Shown here: positions 36,301-44,840 of the stretch, piece by piece
Numbering within the stretch: the first letter of the stretch is position 1
Layout: each line of letters opens with the position of its first letter
Assembly: GCF_900156395.1 (NCBI RefSeq)
Contig: NZ_FTNL01000009.1
Span: 62,001-126,000 of the forward strand
DNA: 64,000 bases
Source: Fluoribacter gormanii
Lineage (GTDB): Bacteria > Pseudomonadota > Gammaproteobacteria > Legionellales > Legionellaceae
Direction: 5' to 3'
The notes under the pieces: model-generated
Told to the model about the DNA's origin: nothing
Database searches by the model: none
What the model saw: only the letters and a program-made list of their open reading frames with translations
Made by a program: the position numbers and the translations under genes

Positions 36301-36727
36301 AACCAGGTTTCACAGAGCGGGCAAGTTTGGTATCCCAAACCTCATAACTGTATTCACCAAATCGACTTTGACCTGCAGTTTTTATTAAAAAGTCTGCATA
36401 ACCCTGAAATGGAAGCGATTGCAGATGAGCCTGATAAATCACATCGATGCCATCATTCATGGCCGTTAATGTTGCCTCATATGAGTTGTCCTGTTGGTGC
36501 AAATTCGCAATGGATAATCCTTGTTGCTCAAAAAAATCCAAGAGTTCTAATTCATGTTGGTGGCCTAAATGCTGCAATACATCATTTAATTCATCTTTTT
36601 TATCAGGTGGAGGTAATAAATCAGGGCGTACCATTGCCAGATGTTCTATCCAGGATACAAAAGGGCTCTCCATAAACTGAGTGAGATCCGTTGGCGAAAA
36701 AACTAATTGGCTGGATTTAATGTACAT
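33332..36727 (-). CDS. TM0106-family RecB-like nuclease fused to SF1 helicase
   Basis: A 1131-residue fusion. The N-terminal third has a RecB-type nuclease core (YEVWDTKLARSVKPGFLLQLCCY, the D...K...Q..Y arrangement). A middle RNase H-like exonuclease region begins with VFFDIEGFPLEEGGLEYLWG. The C-terminal third is a superfamily 1 DNA2/NAM7-type helicase: TLQGPPGAGKT (Walker A), LFIDEAGQVS (Walker B), MGDQMQLGQP, VDKFQGQEAPIV and NVAISRAQ. The order and length match TM0106-like proteins. A DNA processing or repair role is inferred; there are no obvious defence-system partners beside it. ATG at 36727 is the only good start candidate. Confidence 0.9.
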   Translation of the reverse strand: MYIKSSQLVFSPTDLTQFMESPFVSWIEHLAMVRPDLLPPPDKKDELNDVLQHLGHQHELELLDFFEQQGLSIANLHQQDNSYEATLTAMNDGIDVIYQAHLQSLPFQGYADFLIKTAGQSRFGEYSYEVWDTKLARSVKPGFLLQLCCYAEMLEVMQSCRTEYITVVLGTKEQRRFRTADYIYFYQNLKKKFLLAHQNFDPVACPDPAVSKSWGRWTTYAEELLVKADHLIQVATITKGQIKKLHLAGIKTMTALAHADCSWVKGIKPERFARLQAQAKIQKESRGKDIPLYQMIDHVPGQKYGLALLPPGSSQDVFFDIEGFPLEEGGLEYLWGIAYFDENGQRQYKDFWAHNSQQEKESFQAFIKWVYQRWQEDPKMHIYHYANYEISACRRLMGRYGVCEDEVDQLLRNEVFVDLYKIVKASLIIGEPRYSIKNIEHLYRAKRDTEVGSGGDSVVVYEHWRENPDGENWQTSKTLNDIRAYNIDDCNSTQELVDWLRVRQQEQGITYLGKTEPVELEVKEELNERTQLRDRLLANTERLKAEGNLQLAKINSILAWSIEFHRREAKPVFWRMFERLGLTGEELLDDIDCLAYCRRTPKPPYKLSPKSRNMAYEYFFDPEQEFKGGAKQYFILGKETEEGETVTANYCEKDSDLEHGIIVLQMKNEVDDPITLIPNEYVDPHSIPDAIAKQAALFDQGLLEHTAILDFLNKSYPRIKDHSQGLAIAPSHHPEERLTEIIRAVLNLNNSYLTLQGPPGAGKTYTGKHLIAELIHRGKKVGISSNSHKAINNLLLSTANYCHKKGIKGHFACTRNTDGNIDALDIAVLENKNLVDFIQPGCVVGTTAWGFSREELANAFDYLFIDEAGQVSVANLIAMSHATHNIILMGDQMQLGQPSQGSHPEESGLSILEYLLHTTPTIPDSMGVFLGTTYRMHPAVNQFISDAIYESKLETAPENEHRLIRIPKGYQGVLNKEAGIIPVPVMHEGNTQASDEEVQKIVLLTRELLGRTFKDNNSQKIISWEDILFVAPYNHQVNKLKIALGEQAKVGSVDKFQGQEAPIVFLSMCASNADESPRGLSFLFDKNRINVAISRAQCLAIIVYSPSLLDATPTNIEQIEMMNVFCQLVKN

Positions 36728-36901
36728 TTTGAAGCAATTTAATATGAGGTTAATTCAAAATTATAACAAAACTTTAGCTCTGTGATACATACCATACAAC
36801 CCATTGATTTTAAAGTGTTTTTAAAATTTAAAGCGAGAGCGTCTTAAATAATATAAAATCCAGCTTAATAATGCTCTGTAACTGAGACCACAATATAAAA
36901 A

Positions 36902-37228
36902 ATGATGAGTAAAAATGAAAAAATATCCCCGGAAAATCAAAAGACAATTAATCGAACGATTGGTTTTTTAACCAGCTCTTTAGCACTTTATGCATTGCTT
37001 CGCAAAGGCAATTACAGAGCAGCATTTCTTTTGTATCAGAAAAGCGGTGGAGGTGGTTTCAATATTTATAAGGAACAGGAAAATGGCAAATTAAAACGCT
37101 GTTTTGCCATTGACTATCATCCTTTTTGGGATAAAAAAATCAATCAAACTGTTTGGAAATTGCATTATCATCGCGGTGATAACGAAAGCCAAATGAAGAA
37201 GCATAGACCGTATCAGGGAGGATGGTAA
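36902..37228 (+). CDS. Small hypothetical protein with His-rich C-terminus
   Basis: A 108-residue protein that I do not recognise. Residues 18-31 form a short hydrophobic stretch, followed by a Gly-rich turn (KSGGGGFNIY). The C-terminus has a conspicuous aromatic/His pattern (IDYHPFWD, KLHYHRGD, KHRPYQGGW) that looks like a small nuclease- or toxin-type end, but no family can be named. The start is the first of two adjacent ATGs, with no strong ribosome site. A second small gene follows after 108 bp on the same strand. Confidence 0.55.
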   Translation: MMSKNEKISPENQKTINRTIGFLTSSLALYALLRKGNYRAAFLLYQKSGGGGFNIYKEQENGKLKRCFAIDYHPFWDKKINQTVWKLHYHRGDNESQMKKHRPYQGGW

Positions 37229-37336
37229 TCCAACTAGTCTTGTCGCTGTAAATTTTGATGCTAATAATTTGATTAAATTGAAATTTTTAGGGTTATTATT
37301 CATAATATTGCTCTTTATTTAACAAGGGTGCCAATA

Positions 37337-37627
37337 ATGAAATTTGAAAAAATTGAACATTTTATTAAAAAAGCAGGGTTCCAGCTTATTCATCAAGGAA
37401 TGGGATTTGGACTGGTAGAAGGACGTCCTTCATATCTCTATCAAAAAGATATTGTAGGCAGTACCCCACAAATGATTCAATTAGCTGTATCAAGAGAAAA
37501 TAAAGAGGACATACAGCCAATCTTCAGTGAGAATGTTCCTAAGCTGGTTCGTGATTCAGTTGATAATATTATCAACAATAACACCACTGAGTCCGAGACT
37601 TTAGGATGCAGCGTCATCCCATATTAA
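37337..37627 (+). CDS. Small hypothetical protein
   Basis: A 96-residue protein of unknown family, starting at ATG 37337, eight bases after AAGGG; an upstream GTG at 37328 is possible. It is helical, with amphipathic N-terminal helices (MKFEKIEHFIKKAGFQLIHQG) and an Asn-rich C-terminal third. No signal peptide, membrane helix or Cys motif. With the gene at 36902 it may form a two-gene unit. An accessory or effector role is possible but unsupported. Confidence 0.6.
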   Translation: MKFEKIEHFIKKAGFQLIHQGMGFGLVEGRPSYLYQKDIVGSTPQMIQLAVSRENKEDIQPIFSENVPKLVRDSVDNIINNNTTESETLGCSVIPY

Positions 37628-37635
37628 ATCAATAA

Positions 37636-37667
37636 AGCTTTGGCTTTGCCGAAGGGGTAGCCAAGCT
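37636..37667. terminator. Bidirectional hairpin between convergent genes
   Basis: AGCTTTGGCT (37636-37645) pairs with AGCCAAGCT (37659-37667) with one bulged T. It lies between the stop of the small gene at 37627 and the fic stop at 37766, where both transcripts should end. There is no long T-run, so it is a moderate call. Confidence 0.4.
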
Positions 37668-37765
37668 CAACCATATTAAATTTTAATGTTGCGGAGAATT
37701 GCATTAACTCGAGGCCGATACTTTAAAACCGATCTATTTTTGAGCTAAGAAACAAAGCCTGGCAC

Positions 37766-39043
37766 CTATACAAGTTGAAGCGCTTTTTTTGGTTCGTATT
37801 GTTCATTAATGTCTATGTCATAAGTATCTTGCCCAAATTTTCTGAGTGTTTCCCAAGAATTTGGAAATTTATAAGGATCAAAATAGTGGAAGAAGCGATA
37901 CATTGCTGAGCCATAGATCACTTCTCCTTGGGGGTTTGTTGTTACATTAAAATGAAGTTGTAACGGTTTTTTTAATTGCTCTACTCGTGCTAAAAAATCT
38001 GATAAAGACTCACTTTCTTTAACATAGTTCACCAGAGATTTTTTAAGCACTTGCCACTCTTTTTGATTTTTGGTCTCTCGTGCCCCGAGTAATCTCCTTT
38101 CAAAGTCTTGTGAATTAAAGTTATCTTTTAGTAAGTCTAGTTTCTGTTCTGCATTGTTAGGGTCAAATGATTTTTCCAGCTCAAATTGTTCCAGCTTAAT
38201 TAAATTCGTTTTTATCCTTACGGCAATTTCTTCACAGGACAACAGAGTAATCCGCGGATCCAAATCCAAACAAATGCCTAATTTATTTTTCAAGAGCAGC
38301 TGATTAAGAATACCTAAAGTAAAGGTTCTCCCATTACCATCGGGAAAGGGATGTAATAAAATCATTGATTTGATAAAACGTGCAATATCGACTAATGAGG
38401 GAGACTGTATCTGATTAAATTCAGCGATCAATTGTTCAAATTTCGGCCAAACCAAATCGAAATCTTCATACTTAGCAAGGATGTCTTGCATTTCAGTTAG
38501 TTCCGAAAGTTCGTTTTCACTAAGCCTTACTGAATCAATAAATGGATTAATACTGTCAAAAGGTGGAATATATCTAAGTCTATATTTTTCATTTTTTAAT
38601 TGATTAAACAGTACCTTCGCCATATCACTATTTGATTGACATTTAAAACTATCTCGCATTTCCTGAACTGTTTTGAAATGTCTAGGAGAGGAATAACCAT
38701 TAACCAATTCAAATCGAGGTCCATAACCCGAACGGTTTATTTCAGCCCATTCAAGAAGTTCGAGTATTCCCTGTTCACTAATATTACTATTATCTGTCAG
38801 AAATGCGACTGAACCTTTTCGAATAGGGAATTTCATATTGGCGCGTTTTGCTGGATTCATCGCATTGAAAACATCAATAATCTGGTCTGTTGTTAGTACC
38901 TTTTCAGCATTTTGCAAAGCAATTCGGATTCCAGCAAGGAGTTCTTCTTTCGCTATTTCAGTATAACTGTTGGAGACATATGGAGTTTTTAAACGATTAT
39001 TGAGATTATTTTTTATATACTGAAATATTTTTGCAAGGTTCAT
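37766..39043 (-). CDS. Fic domain protein
   Basis: A 425-residue protein with a Fic core. ILLHPFPDGNGRTFTLGI contains the motif HPFxxGNGR (His231 to Arg239) with all catalytic residues; Fic enzymes usually transfer AMP, less often other groups, to target hydroxyls. No clear inhibitory S/T-x-x-x-E-G/N helix is visible. The N-terminal 190 residues and the C-terminal region (about 300-425) have no recognised domain. No antitoxin-sized gene sits beside it. In Legionella, Fic proteins include host-directed effectors (AnkX), so an effector is possible, as is an endogenous regulator. The ribosome site is weak. Confidence 0.85.
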   Translation of the reverse strand: MNLAKIFQYIKNNLNNRLKTPYVSNSYTEIAKEELLAGIRIALQNAEKVLTTDQIIDVFNAMNPAKRANMKFPIRKGSVAFLTDNSNISEQGILELLEWAEINRSGYGPRFELVNGYSSPRHFKTVQEMRDSFKCQSNSDMAKVLFNQLKNEKYRLRYIPPFDSINPFIDSVRLSENELSELTEMQDILAKYEDFDLVWPKFEQLIAEFNQIQSPSLVDIARFIKSMILLHPFPDGNGRTFTLGILNQLLLKNKLGICLDLDPRITLLSCEEIAVRIKTNLIKLEQFELEKSFDPNNAEQKLDLLKDNFNSQDFERRLLGARETKNQKEWQVLKKSLVNYVKESESLSDFLARVEQLKKPLQLHFNVTTNPQGEVIYGSAMYRFFHYFDPYKFPNSWETLRKFGQDTYDIDINEQYEPKKALQLV

Positions 39044-39435
39044 TTTAACAACCGCTGAATATAATTAAGTTAAATTGTAAATAATCAACCTTAACATTTT
39101 ATTAACAAAGTGATTTTTTAATTATCATTGCTTTGTACTGAAAAAAAATCGAATATAAATAAAAAAGATCAGAAAAATTTACGCGTATCCGTAGAACAAA
39201 GCGGCACAAATATCAAACTATAATTGATGGATAATAAATCCGTACCGCCGAGTTTAGGTAAGTTAGTATCAGCAATTTTTTCTTTGCGAGCGATTTTCTA
39301 AACTCCTTTGGGTATAGTTTGCACATCAAAATCATGAGTCATTTGATGTGCCTGAACGATTTCATGAAACTCTTGCAAAGGATAAGTTGAGTGACCCATT
39401 ATAAAAAGCCCAGCCCCCTTAAATTAAATTACTCT
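39044..39435. other. Intergenic region holding a gene remnant
   Basis: 392 bp between fic and the nitric oxide reductase, both on the minus strand. The right part contains a DUF488-like remnant (39298-39399, possibly extending to about 39205). The AT-rich left part should contain the fic promoter; no clear box can be assigned. Confidence 0.5.
39298..39399 (-). pseudogene. DUF488 family remnant
   Basis: From an ATG at 39399, 33 codons read MGHSTYPLQEFHEIVQAHQM and end in VQTIPKGV before a TAG. This matches the start of DUF488 proteins (GHST...LEEF...L..H......D.R.IP.S). The in-frame stop and loss of the following conserved region (only a possible LGG trace downstream, to about 39205) mark it as a truncated gene. 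It has no bearing on the neighbouring qNOR gene. Confidence 0.6.
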
Positions 39436-41763
39436 TTAAACATCACGAACACGTTGTTGTTCTAAATTCTTCACGGCTGCCCAACGAGGAAAAAAAGGAC
39501 CTAGTTTTTTAATAAAGTCATAGGCCATAAATAATGCACCTAGAGCAAATACGACATCTCCAGGTAATCGTAACCATTGCCAGAGTAGTGTTGTATTATA
39601 AAACTCAAGGCTTCTTGAATGAGCAAAACCATGCTCATAAACATCCATTAGCTGTGCCCAACCAACTGGAAAGAAATTCAAAACGATCCATAAGACAAGA
39701 CCTAGGTTATATAACCAAAAGGCCCAAATTCCTAACCGATCACTCCAGGGGTAACGATCTCCAGCAGCATAGCGCAGGCAAAAATAAATTAAACCAAGGC
39801 CAAGCAAACCAAATGCACCAAATAATGCCGTATGTGCATGGTTTAAAGTAAGAAATGTGCCGTGCTCATAATAATTTACAAGTGGTGCATTGAGTGTACC
39901 TCCACCGAATACTCCTGCGCCAACAAAATTCCAAAAGGAAGCGCCTAAGATATAGAGATAGGCCAGATTATATGTAAATGCGCGTTGTCGCTTAATCAAT
40001 TGATGATGTTCAATCGCATCAATAATGAGGAGCACTAAAGGCAATACTTCAATGAATGAAAACATGGATCCTAGCGGCACCCATAAATCCGGAGTACCTG
40101 TCCAATACCAGTGATGGCCTGTGCCGATGATACCCCCCAAAAATACCAGAATTGTTTCAAAATACATGGTTCGTTCTGCTAAAGAACGCGAAATCAATCC
40201 TGTTCCCATTAAGAGATAAGCAGTGGCGCACGCAGCAAAAAATTCAAATGACTGCTCCACCCAAAGATGAACTACCCACCAACGCCAAAAATCAGTGATT
40301 GTGAACGATTTTTCAATCCCGGTTAATGGGATCATTCCAAAGCAATACAATACAGCAACATTTATTGTACTTGCCCAAAAAAGATGCTCTAAACGAATAC
40401 GTCCAGTCCAAAACTCAATAGTTGCAGTTTTTAAGCCACTCCAGGTAGGCCACATACCGCGAAAAACAATAAAGCTCCAAAGGAAAAGACCGACACAAAA
40501 TCCCATTTGCCATAATCGACCAAGCTGTAGATAAGACAAACCTTGATTACCAATCCAAAACCAGGATTCATTCACGTACCCCATAATCCCCAAATAATTA
40601 CCAACAATGGCCCCACCAACAATAAATAAAGTGACCCAAAAAAGCAGATCGACAAAAAAACCTTGTCGCTTCGCTTCTTTTTTACTAATCAGAGGCGCCA
40701 TAAAAACAGCCGCACTCACCCATGAAAGAGCGATCCAGACTATAGGTGTTTGGATGTGTACATCACGTAAGAAATTAAATGGTAAATAATCATTAATCTT
40801 TATTCCATAAAAACCCGTACGCTCCGTGTAATAATGCGCCATAATGGCACCTACAGCGATTTGAATTAGCAAAACCAGGGCAACGACAACAAAATATTGC
40901 CCTACCTTGCGCTGGCTTGGTGTCAACGGCTCAAAACCCAAAAACACTGGTGTTTTAAATGCATCATCAGGAGTACTCAAATATCGGTGATAAATAAAAA
41001 GTACCGCGCCAAAACCCAAAAATACAAAACAAAACGATACCCAAGTCCAGTAAAAAGTATGCGCTGTAGGTGTATTACCCATAGTAGGTTCATAGGGCCA
41101 ATTATTGGTATACGAACTATTTTGTCCTGGTCTATGAGCAATCGTAGTGAGCGAGGAATAAATAAGAAAGTCAGCGGTTTGTAAGGCCGTTTGTTCATTC
41201 AAACTGTACGCTTTGGTCCAACCGGCTTCGGCATCATGATTAAGCAGGGTTTGTGAAATTTGATTCCGCAGTTGCAATATTGCATCAGCAACTGGCTGTG
41301 ACAACATACTGGTTTGTTTGCTCAGATCCGTTTGTTGCAGATCTCGTTGCATTTCCTGGCGCACAACGTATTGTTCCCCTTCTGCCAGATTCATAAAAGG
41401 TTTACCGAAACGTTGTTGTGCTATTTTATCCTCTATAATTCGACCAAGGCTTACTAAATATTTTGCTGTATAATCCTCTCCAAAATAAGAACCCATGCCA
41501 TAAAGACTTCCATAGTCCATAAGGTCTGCGCGTTGAAAACCTGCTTTACCTGCGACTATATCATCGGCGGTCATCACAATCTGTCCCGAAGGAGATTGAA
41601 ATTGCTGCGGTAAAGGAGGAACAAGCTGATAGGTTTTATAGGTCCCCCAAATTAGGATCATAAAACAGATGATTGCGGTAATTAAAAGAATCCATTTTAA
41701 TACATTAGAAACTTTATCCGATGCGATAGGCTCAGCAATTGAATTTGAGGGTAGATGCTCCAT
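39436..41763 (-). CDS. norB: Quinol-dependent nitric oxide reductase (fused qNOR)
   Basis: A 775-residue inner-membrane enzyme reducing 2 NO to N2O with electrons from quinol. The N-terminal helix and periplasmic cytochrome-c-like domain without a haem CxxCH motif distinguish qNOR from cNOR. The catalytic part has 12 further helices with the heme-copper oxidase histidines in HLWVEQSFEFF and IIGTGHHWYWTG, and the proximal His in the LNHAHTALFG segment. AAGGA upstream fits the ATG at 41763 with 8 bases spacing; an ATG three codons earlier overlaps the ribosome site. No norR/nsrR gene or clear NO-responsive operator is visible. Protection against host NO is the likely role in an intracellular bacterium. 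Confidence 0.93.
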   Translation of the reverse strand: MEHLPSNSIAEPIASDKVSNVLKWILLITAIICFMILIWGTYKTYQLVPPLPQQFQSPSGQIVMTADDIVAGKAGFQRADLMDYGSLYGMGSYFGEDYTAKYLVSLGRIIEDKIAQQRFGKPFMNLAEGEQYVVRQEMQRDLQQTDLSKQTSMLSQPVADAILQLRNQISQTLLNHDAEAGWTKAYSLNEQTALQTADFLIYSSLTTIAHRPGQNSSYTNNWPYEPTMGNTPTAHTFYWTWVSFCFVFLGFGAVLFIYHRYLSTPDDAFKTPVFLGFEPLTPSQRKVGQYFVVVALVLLIQIAVGAIMAHYYTERTGFYGIKINDYLPFNFLRDVHIQTPIVWIALSWVSAAVFMAPLISKKEAKRQGFFVDLLFWVTLFIVGGAIVGNYLGIMGYVNESWFWIGNQGLSYLQLGRLWQMGFCVGLFLWSFIVFRGMWPTWSGLKTATIEFWTGRIRLEHLFWASTINVAVLYCFGMIPLTGIEKSFTITDFWRWWVVHLWVEQSFEFFAACATAYLLMGTGLISRSLAERTMYFETILVFLGGIIGTGHHWYWTGTPDLWVPLGSMFSFIEVLPLVLLIIDAIEHHQLIKRQRAFTYNLAYLYILGASFWNFVGAGVFGGGTLNAPLVNYYEHGTFLTLNHAHTALFGAFGLLGLGLIYFCLRYAAGDRYPWSDRLGIWAFWLYNLGLVLWIVLNFFPVGWAQLMDVYEHGFAHSRSLEFYNTTLLWQWLRLPGDVVFALGALFMAYDFIKKLGPFFPRWAAVKNLEQQRVRDV

Positions 41764-41880
41764 TCGACACATTCCTTATGTGAAATATTCCTGATTGCTC
41801 ACAAACTAAGCTCATAATTTTATACAAGAATTATCGCAAAACATAGTCTTTCATCCAATTGATTTTTGAGCTTGAATAAA

Positions 41881-42798
41881 TTAGTTTGGCGCTCCTTTTT
41901 CATGCAATTTTTGTAATAATAAATGGAAATAAACTAGCCCTGCATAGGGATGCCATTGTGCAGTAATTTCCGCGATTTTTTTATAATCGGGTCTCTTATC
42001 AAGATGGAGCAATTGATATAAATTGTTTTGTGCGCCAAGATCATCCCCAGGAAAAATATCAATTCTCCCTAAGCCACGTAATAAAACATATTCTGCTGTC
42101 CAACGCCCTACTCCTTTAAAGCGACATAAAAAGTTAATTACCTCATCATTTGATTTATTTTCCAAGGAACTAAAACTTGATTTATCTGCAACGATCGCTG
42201 CCGCTAGTCGGATCAGAGTTTCACTTTTATGAGTGCTATAGCCTATTTTTTTTAATTCAGAAGCAGTGCAATTGGCAACTGCTTCCACTTGTGGAAATGC
42301 ATAGAGTACTTGCTCTTTTTCCTTGAGTCTTATACCCAGGAATTCGGTCAAACGATTTTGAATTTGCAATCCAGCATCAAGCGATATTTGCTGACAGGAA
42401 ATCGCATTAGCAAGTGTTTCAAAAATGGTGGGAAATCGTGGAGGTTTAAGACCCTTAAATTGGCAAACAAGGTGATTTAGTTGAGGATCGTGTTGTGTGA
42501 TTTGATAAAAATCATGCAGATTGCGATTCAATCCCAGGAGCATCTCCAGTTCATCAGTGATTCGGTTTGAAGATAACTCGTGACGTTCGCTCTGTATAGA
42601 GAGCAACAGTTCAGGCTCATCAAGTCCTTTTTTTTGCTCAATAACCACTTTGACAGGAACATTGTCTATGACCAATAGTCGTGTGTAACGTTGCCCATCC
42701 CAGAGATCAACATTATTTTTACTTCTTCTACGCAAAGCAAAAACAGTATAATCCAACCTAAATGGCGCAACTGGATGTAAGGTAAAAAAAGTGCTCAT
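41881..42798 (-). CDS. alkA: DNA-3-methyladenine glycosylase II, AlkA-like
   Basis: A 305-residue base-excision glycosylase. The N-terminal AlkA_N-like domain is followed by the HhH-GPD core: IFETLANAISCQQISLDAG, the hairpin FKGVGRWTAEYVLLRGLG, and the catalytic Asp in FPGDDLGAQN. No Fe-S cysteine cluster occurs, as expected for AlkA. Removes alkylated purines. It lies between qNOR and rtcB on the same strand, with gaps of about 80-110 bp, so it is probably an independent unit. No ada gene is near. Confidence 0.88.
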   Translation of the reverse strand: MSTFFTLHPVAPFRLDYTVFALRRRSKNNVDLWDGQRYTRLLVIDNVPVKVVIEQKKGLDEPELLLSIQSERHELSSNRITDELEMLLGLNRNLHDFYQITQHDPQLNHLVCQFKGLKPPRFPTIFETLANAISCQQISLDAGLQIQNRLTEFLGIRLKEKEQVLYAFPQVEAVANCTASELKKIGYSTHKSETLIRLAAAIVADKSSFSSLENKSNDEVINFLCRFKGVGRWTAEYVLLRGLGRIDIFPGDDLGAQNNLYQLLHLDKRPDYKKIAEITAQWHPYAGLVYFHLLLQKLHEKGAPN

Positions 42799-42873
42799 GG
42801 CAAATTAACCTACTCTTTCGTTGAATATATTACTTAACCCTTTTAGCACACGATAAAAATTGCCATGGAATGG

Positions 42874-44304
42874 CTATCCTTTGACACAAACAATGGGCTT
42901 AAGTTTTGCGACTTTTTGGGTTAACCCAGATGCTTGCGCCGAATCGACAACGAAATCAACATTTTTATATGCCTCTGGAGCTTCTTCTGCAACACCACGA
43001 TAGGAACTACTGCGAATTAAAATGCCTTGTTGTGCTAATCGCTCAATGATTTCACTACCTCGCCATTGTTTGGTTGCTTGATGTCGACTCATCGCACGTC
43101 CCGCCCCATGACAAGCAGAACCAAACGATTTATGTTCAGCACTTGCTACTCCTACCAGAACATAAGATGCCGTTCCCATGCTGCCGCCAATAATTACCGG
43201 TTGGCCTACATGGCTAAAGGCTTTTGTTAATTGAGGATGCCCCGGCCCAAAGGCTCGAGTCGCTCCTTTGCGATGAACAAATAAACGCATCGTCTTGTCC
43301 TCAACCTGATGCGTTTCCTCCTTGCAGGTATTATGGGATACATCATAGATCAGTTTTATTTGGGTTCCCGGCATCTCATTCTGAAAAACCTCACGCATAA
43401 AATGAGTAATGATTTCACGATTTGCCAGAGCACAATTAATTCCTGAGCGCATCGCGCCCAAATAACGTTCGCCCATTGGTGAACGGATAGGTGCGCATGC
43501 TAATTCACGATCAATGAGCTGGATACCATGCTCCTGTGCGTAAATTAACATGGATCGCAGGTAATCAGTTCCTATTTGATGGCCTAAGCCCCGAGAACCA
43601 CAATGGATACTTACCACCACGTCTCCCTGAGCCAAACCAAATGCAGCAGCGGTTTTTTCACAATATATTGTTTGTACTTCTTGAATTTCCAAATAATGAT
43701 TCCCTGAGCCTAAAGTACCCATTTCATTTTTTTGTCTTTTTTTGGCATGTTCTGAAACATGTTCGGGTAATGCCCCTTCTACTCGACCATTATCTTCAAT
43801 TCGTTCCAAATCGTCCCATTCACCATATCCTTGCTTCACAGCCCAAACAGCACCACCATGCAGCATGTCATCCATCTGCTTCATCGTTAGATTAATGCGA
43901 CTTTTACTTCCTACACCTGCAGGAATATGAGCAAAAAGAGCATCTGCCAGTTGCTCCTTGTAAGGTTCAAATTCTTCACGTTTAAATCCCGTAGATAAAA
44001 GTCTTACACCACAAGAAATATCGAAACCAACACCACCAGCAGAAACTACACCTTCATTGTCCGGATCAAATGCCGCAACACCACCGATAGGGAATCCATA
44101 CCCCCAATGTGCATCGGGCATCGCATAAGACCCCTGAACAATTCCTGGCAAAGCTGCTACATTTGTGACTTGTTCATAGACTTTCATATCCATATTGAGG
44201 ATTAACTCTTCTGAGGCAAAAATAATCCCAGGCACACGCATTTTCCCATGTTTGGGAATTCGCCATTCAAAATCACTTATTTTTTCTAACAGGTTTAAGT
44301 CCAT
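42874..44304 (-). CDS. rtcB: RNA ligase RtcB
   Basis: A 476-residue Mn- and GTP-dependent RNA 3'-phosphate/5'-OH ligase. Metal-binding residues appear in GGVGFDISCGVRLLS, LGSGNHYLEIQ, SIHCGSRGLGHQ and DVSHNTCKEE; HRKGATRAFGPG and the guanylation His in ACHGAGRAMSRHQA complete the active site. The C-terminus shows the usual YKNVDFVVD. Length is normal. The next gene downstream (44352-44774 lies upstream in transcription, 47 bp away) is archease, its turnover activator; the two form one operon with archease first. Confidence 0.95.
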   Translation of the reverse strand: MDLNLLEKISDFEWRIPKHGKMRVPGIIFASEELILNMDMKVYEQVTNVAALPGIVQGSYAMPDAHWGYGFPIGGVAAFDPDNEGVVSAGGVGFDISCGVRLLSTGFKREEFEPYKEQLADALFAHIPAGVGSKSRINLTMKQMDDMLHGGAVWAVKQGYGEWDDLERIEDNGRVEGALPEHVSEHAKKRQKNEMGTLGSGNHYLEIQEVQTIYCEKTAAAFGLAQGDVVVSIHCGSRGLGHQIGTDYLRSMLIYAQEHGIQLIDRELACAPIRSPMGERYLGAMRSGINCALANREIITHFMREVFQNEMPGTQIKLIYDVSHNTCKEETHQVEDKTMRLFVHRKGATRAFGPGHPQLTKAFSHVGQPVIIGGSMGTASYVLVGVASAEHKSFGSACHGAGRAMSRHQATKQWRGSEIIERLAQQGILIRSSSYRGVAEEAPEAYKNVDFVVDSAQASGLTQKVAKLKPIVCVKG

Positions 44305-44351
44305 TGGTTTTCTGCCTTAGCTCCTAAGAGCCTATTGAATGAATCTAAGCC

Positions 44352-44774
44352 TTACACGTCTACAACACATTGCGCCACCCAAAGGTTATTGCAGTGGTAC
44401 ACTTTTAATTCTGTGAACGTAGCACCTTTGACTTCTACTGCGGGTTGATGTCGCTTGATATTCACTGGCTCTCCTGCAATTATAGCAGTTAACCGCAAAT
44501 CCTTAATGGAGACATCGAACTGACTAAAGAGCATGTTGTGCACTGCCATGTTATAAATGATGGCATTTAACCAGTCGACAAATAAAATTTCCTGACTTGG
44601 TGCCTCACACCTTACATGCAAAATCTTGGAAGGATGGACGGATTGTGAGTTAGTAATAACATTGGTCAGAGCTAAAGCGCCCATGGAAAAGGCTTCGGAT
44701 AAAGTAAAACCAACCCCCCTCACCCCTATATCTGATTCATGAGAGAAATGCTCCCATTTACTTTGCGCAATCAT
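44352..44774 (-). CDS. Archease, RtcB activator
   Basis: A 140-residue archease. WEHFSHESDIGVRGVGFTLSEAF carries the conserved metal-binding Asp after His (SDIGV), and the C-terminus ends with the typical VVDV. Archease lets RtcB act for many turnovers by promoting guanylation. It is the first gene of the archease-rtcB pair. The pair handles RNA breaks with 2',3'-cyclic phosphate ends; no RtcR-type sigma-54 regulator is present, unlike in E. coli. Confidence 0.92.
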   Translation of the reverse strand: MIAQSKWEHFSHESDIGVRGVGFTLSEAFSMGALALTNVITNSQSVHPSKILHVRCEAPSQEILFVDWLNAIIYNMAVHNMLFSQFDVSIKDLRLTAIIAGEPVNIKRHQPAVEVKGATFTELKVYHCNNLWVAQCVVDV

Positions 44775-44840
44775 AAGAATCCCGTTCCAATTGCTTGAGA
44801 ATGACCTGAATGAGACAACCTGGTTCAGGAAAAGAATACT

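Noticed and set aside
36728-36901. Promoter or operator between helicase and the small gene
   Set aside because: AT-rich sequence with several TATA-like strings, but no pair of boxes with correct spacing.
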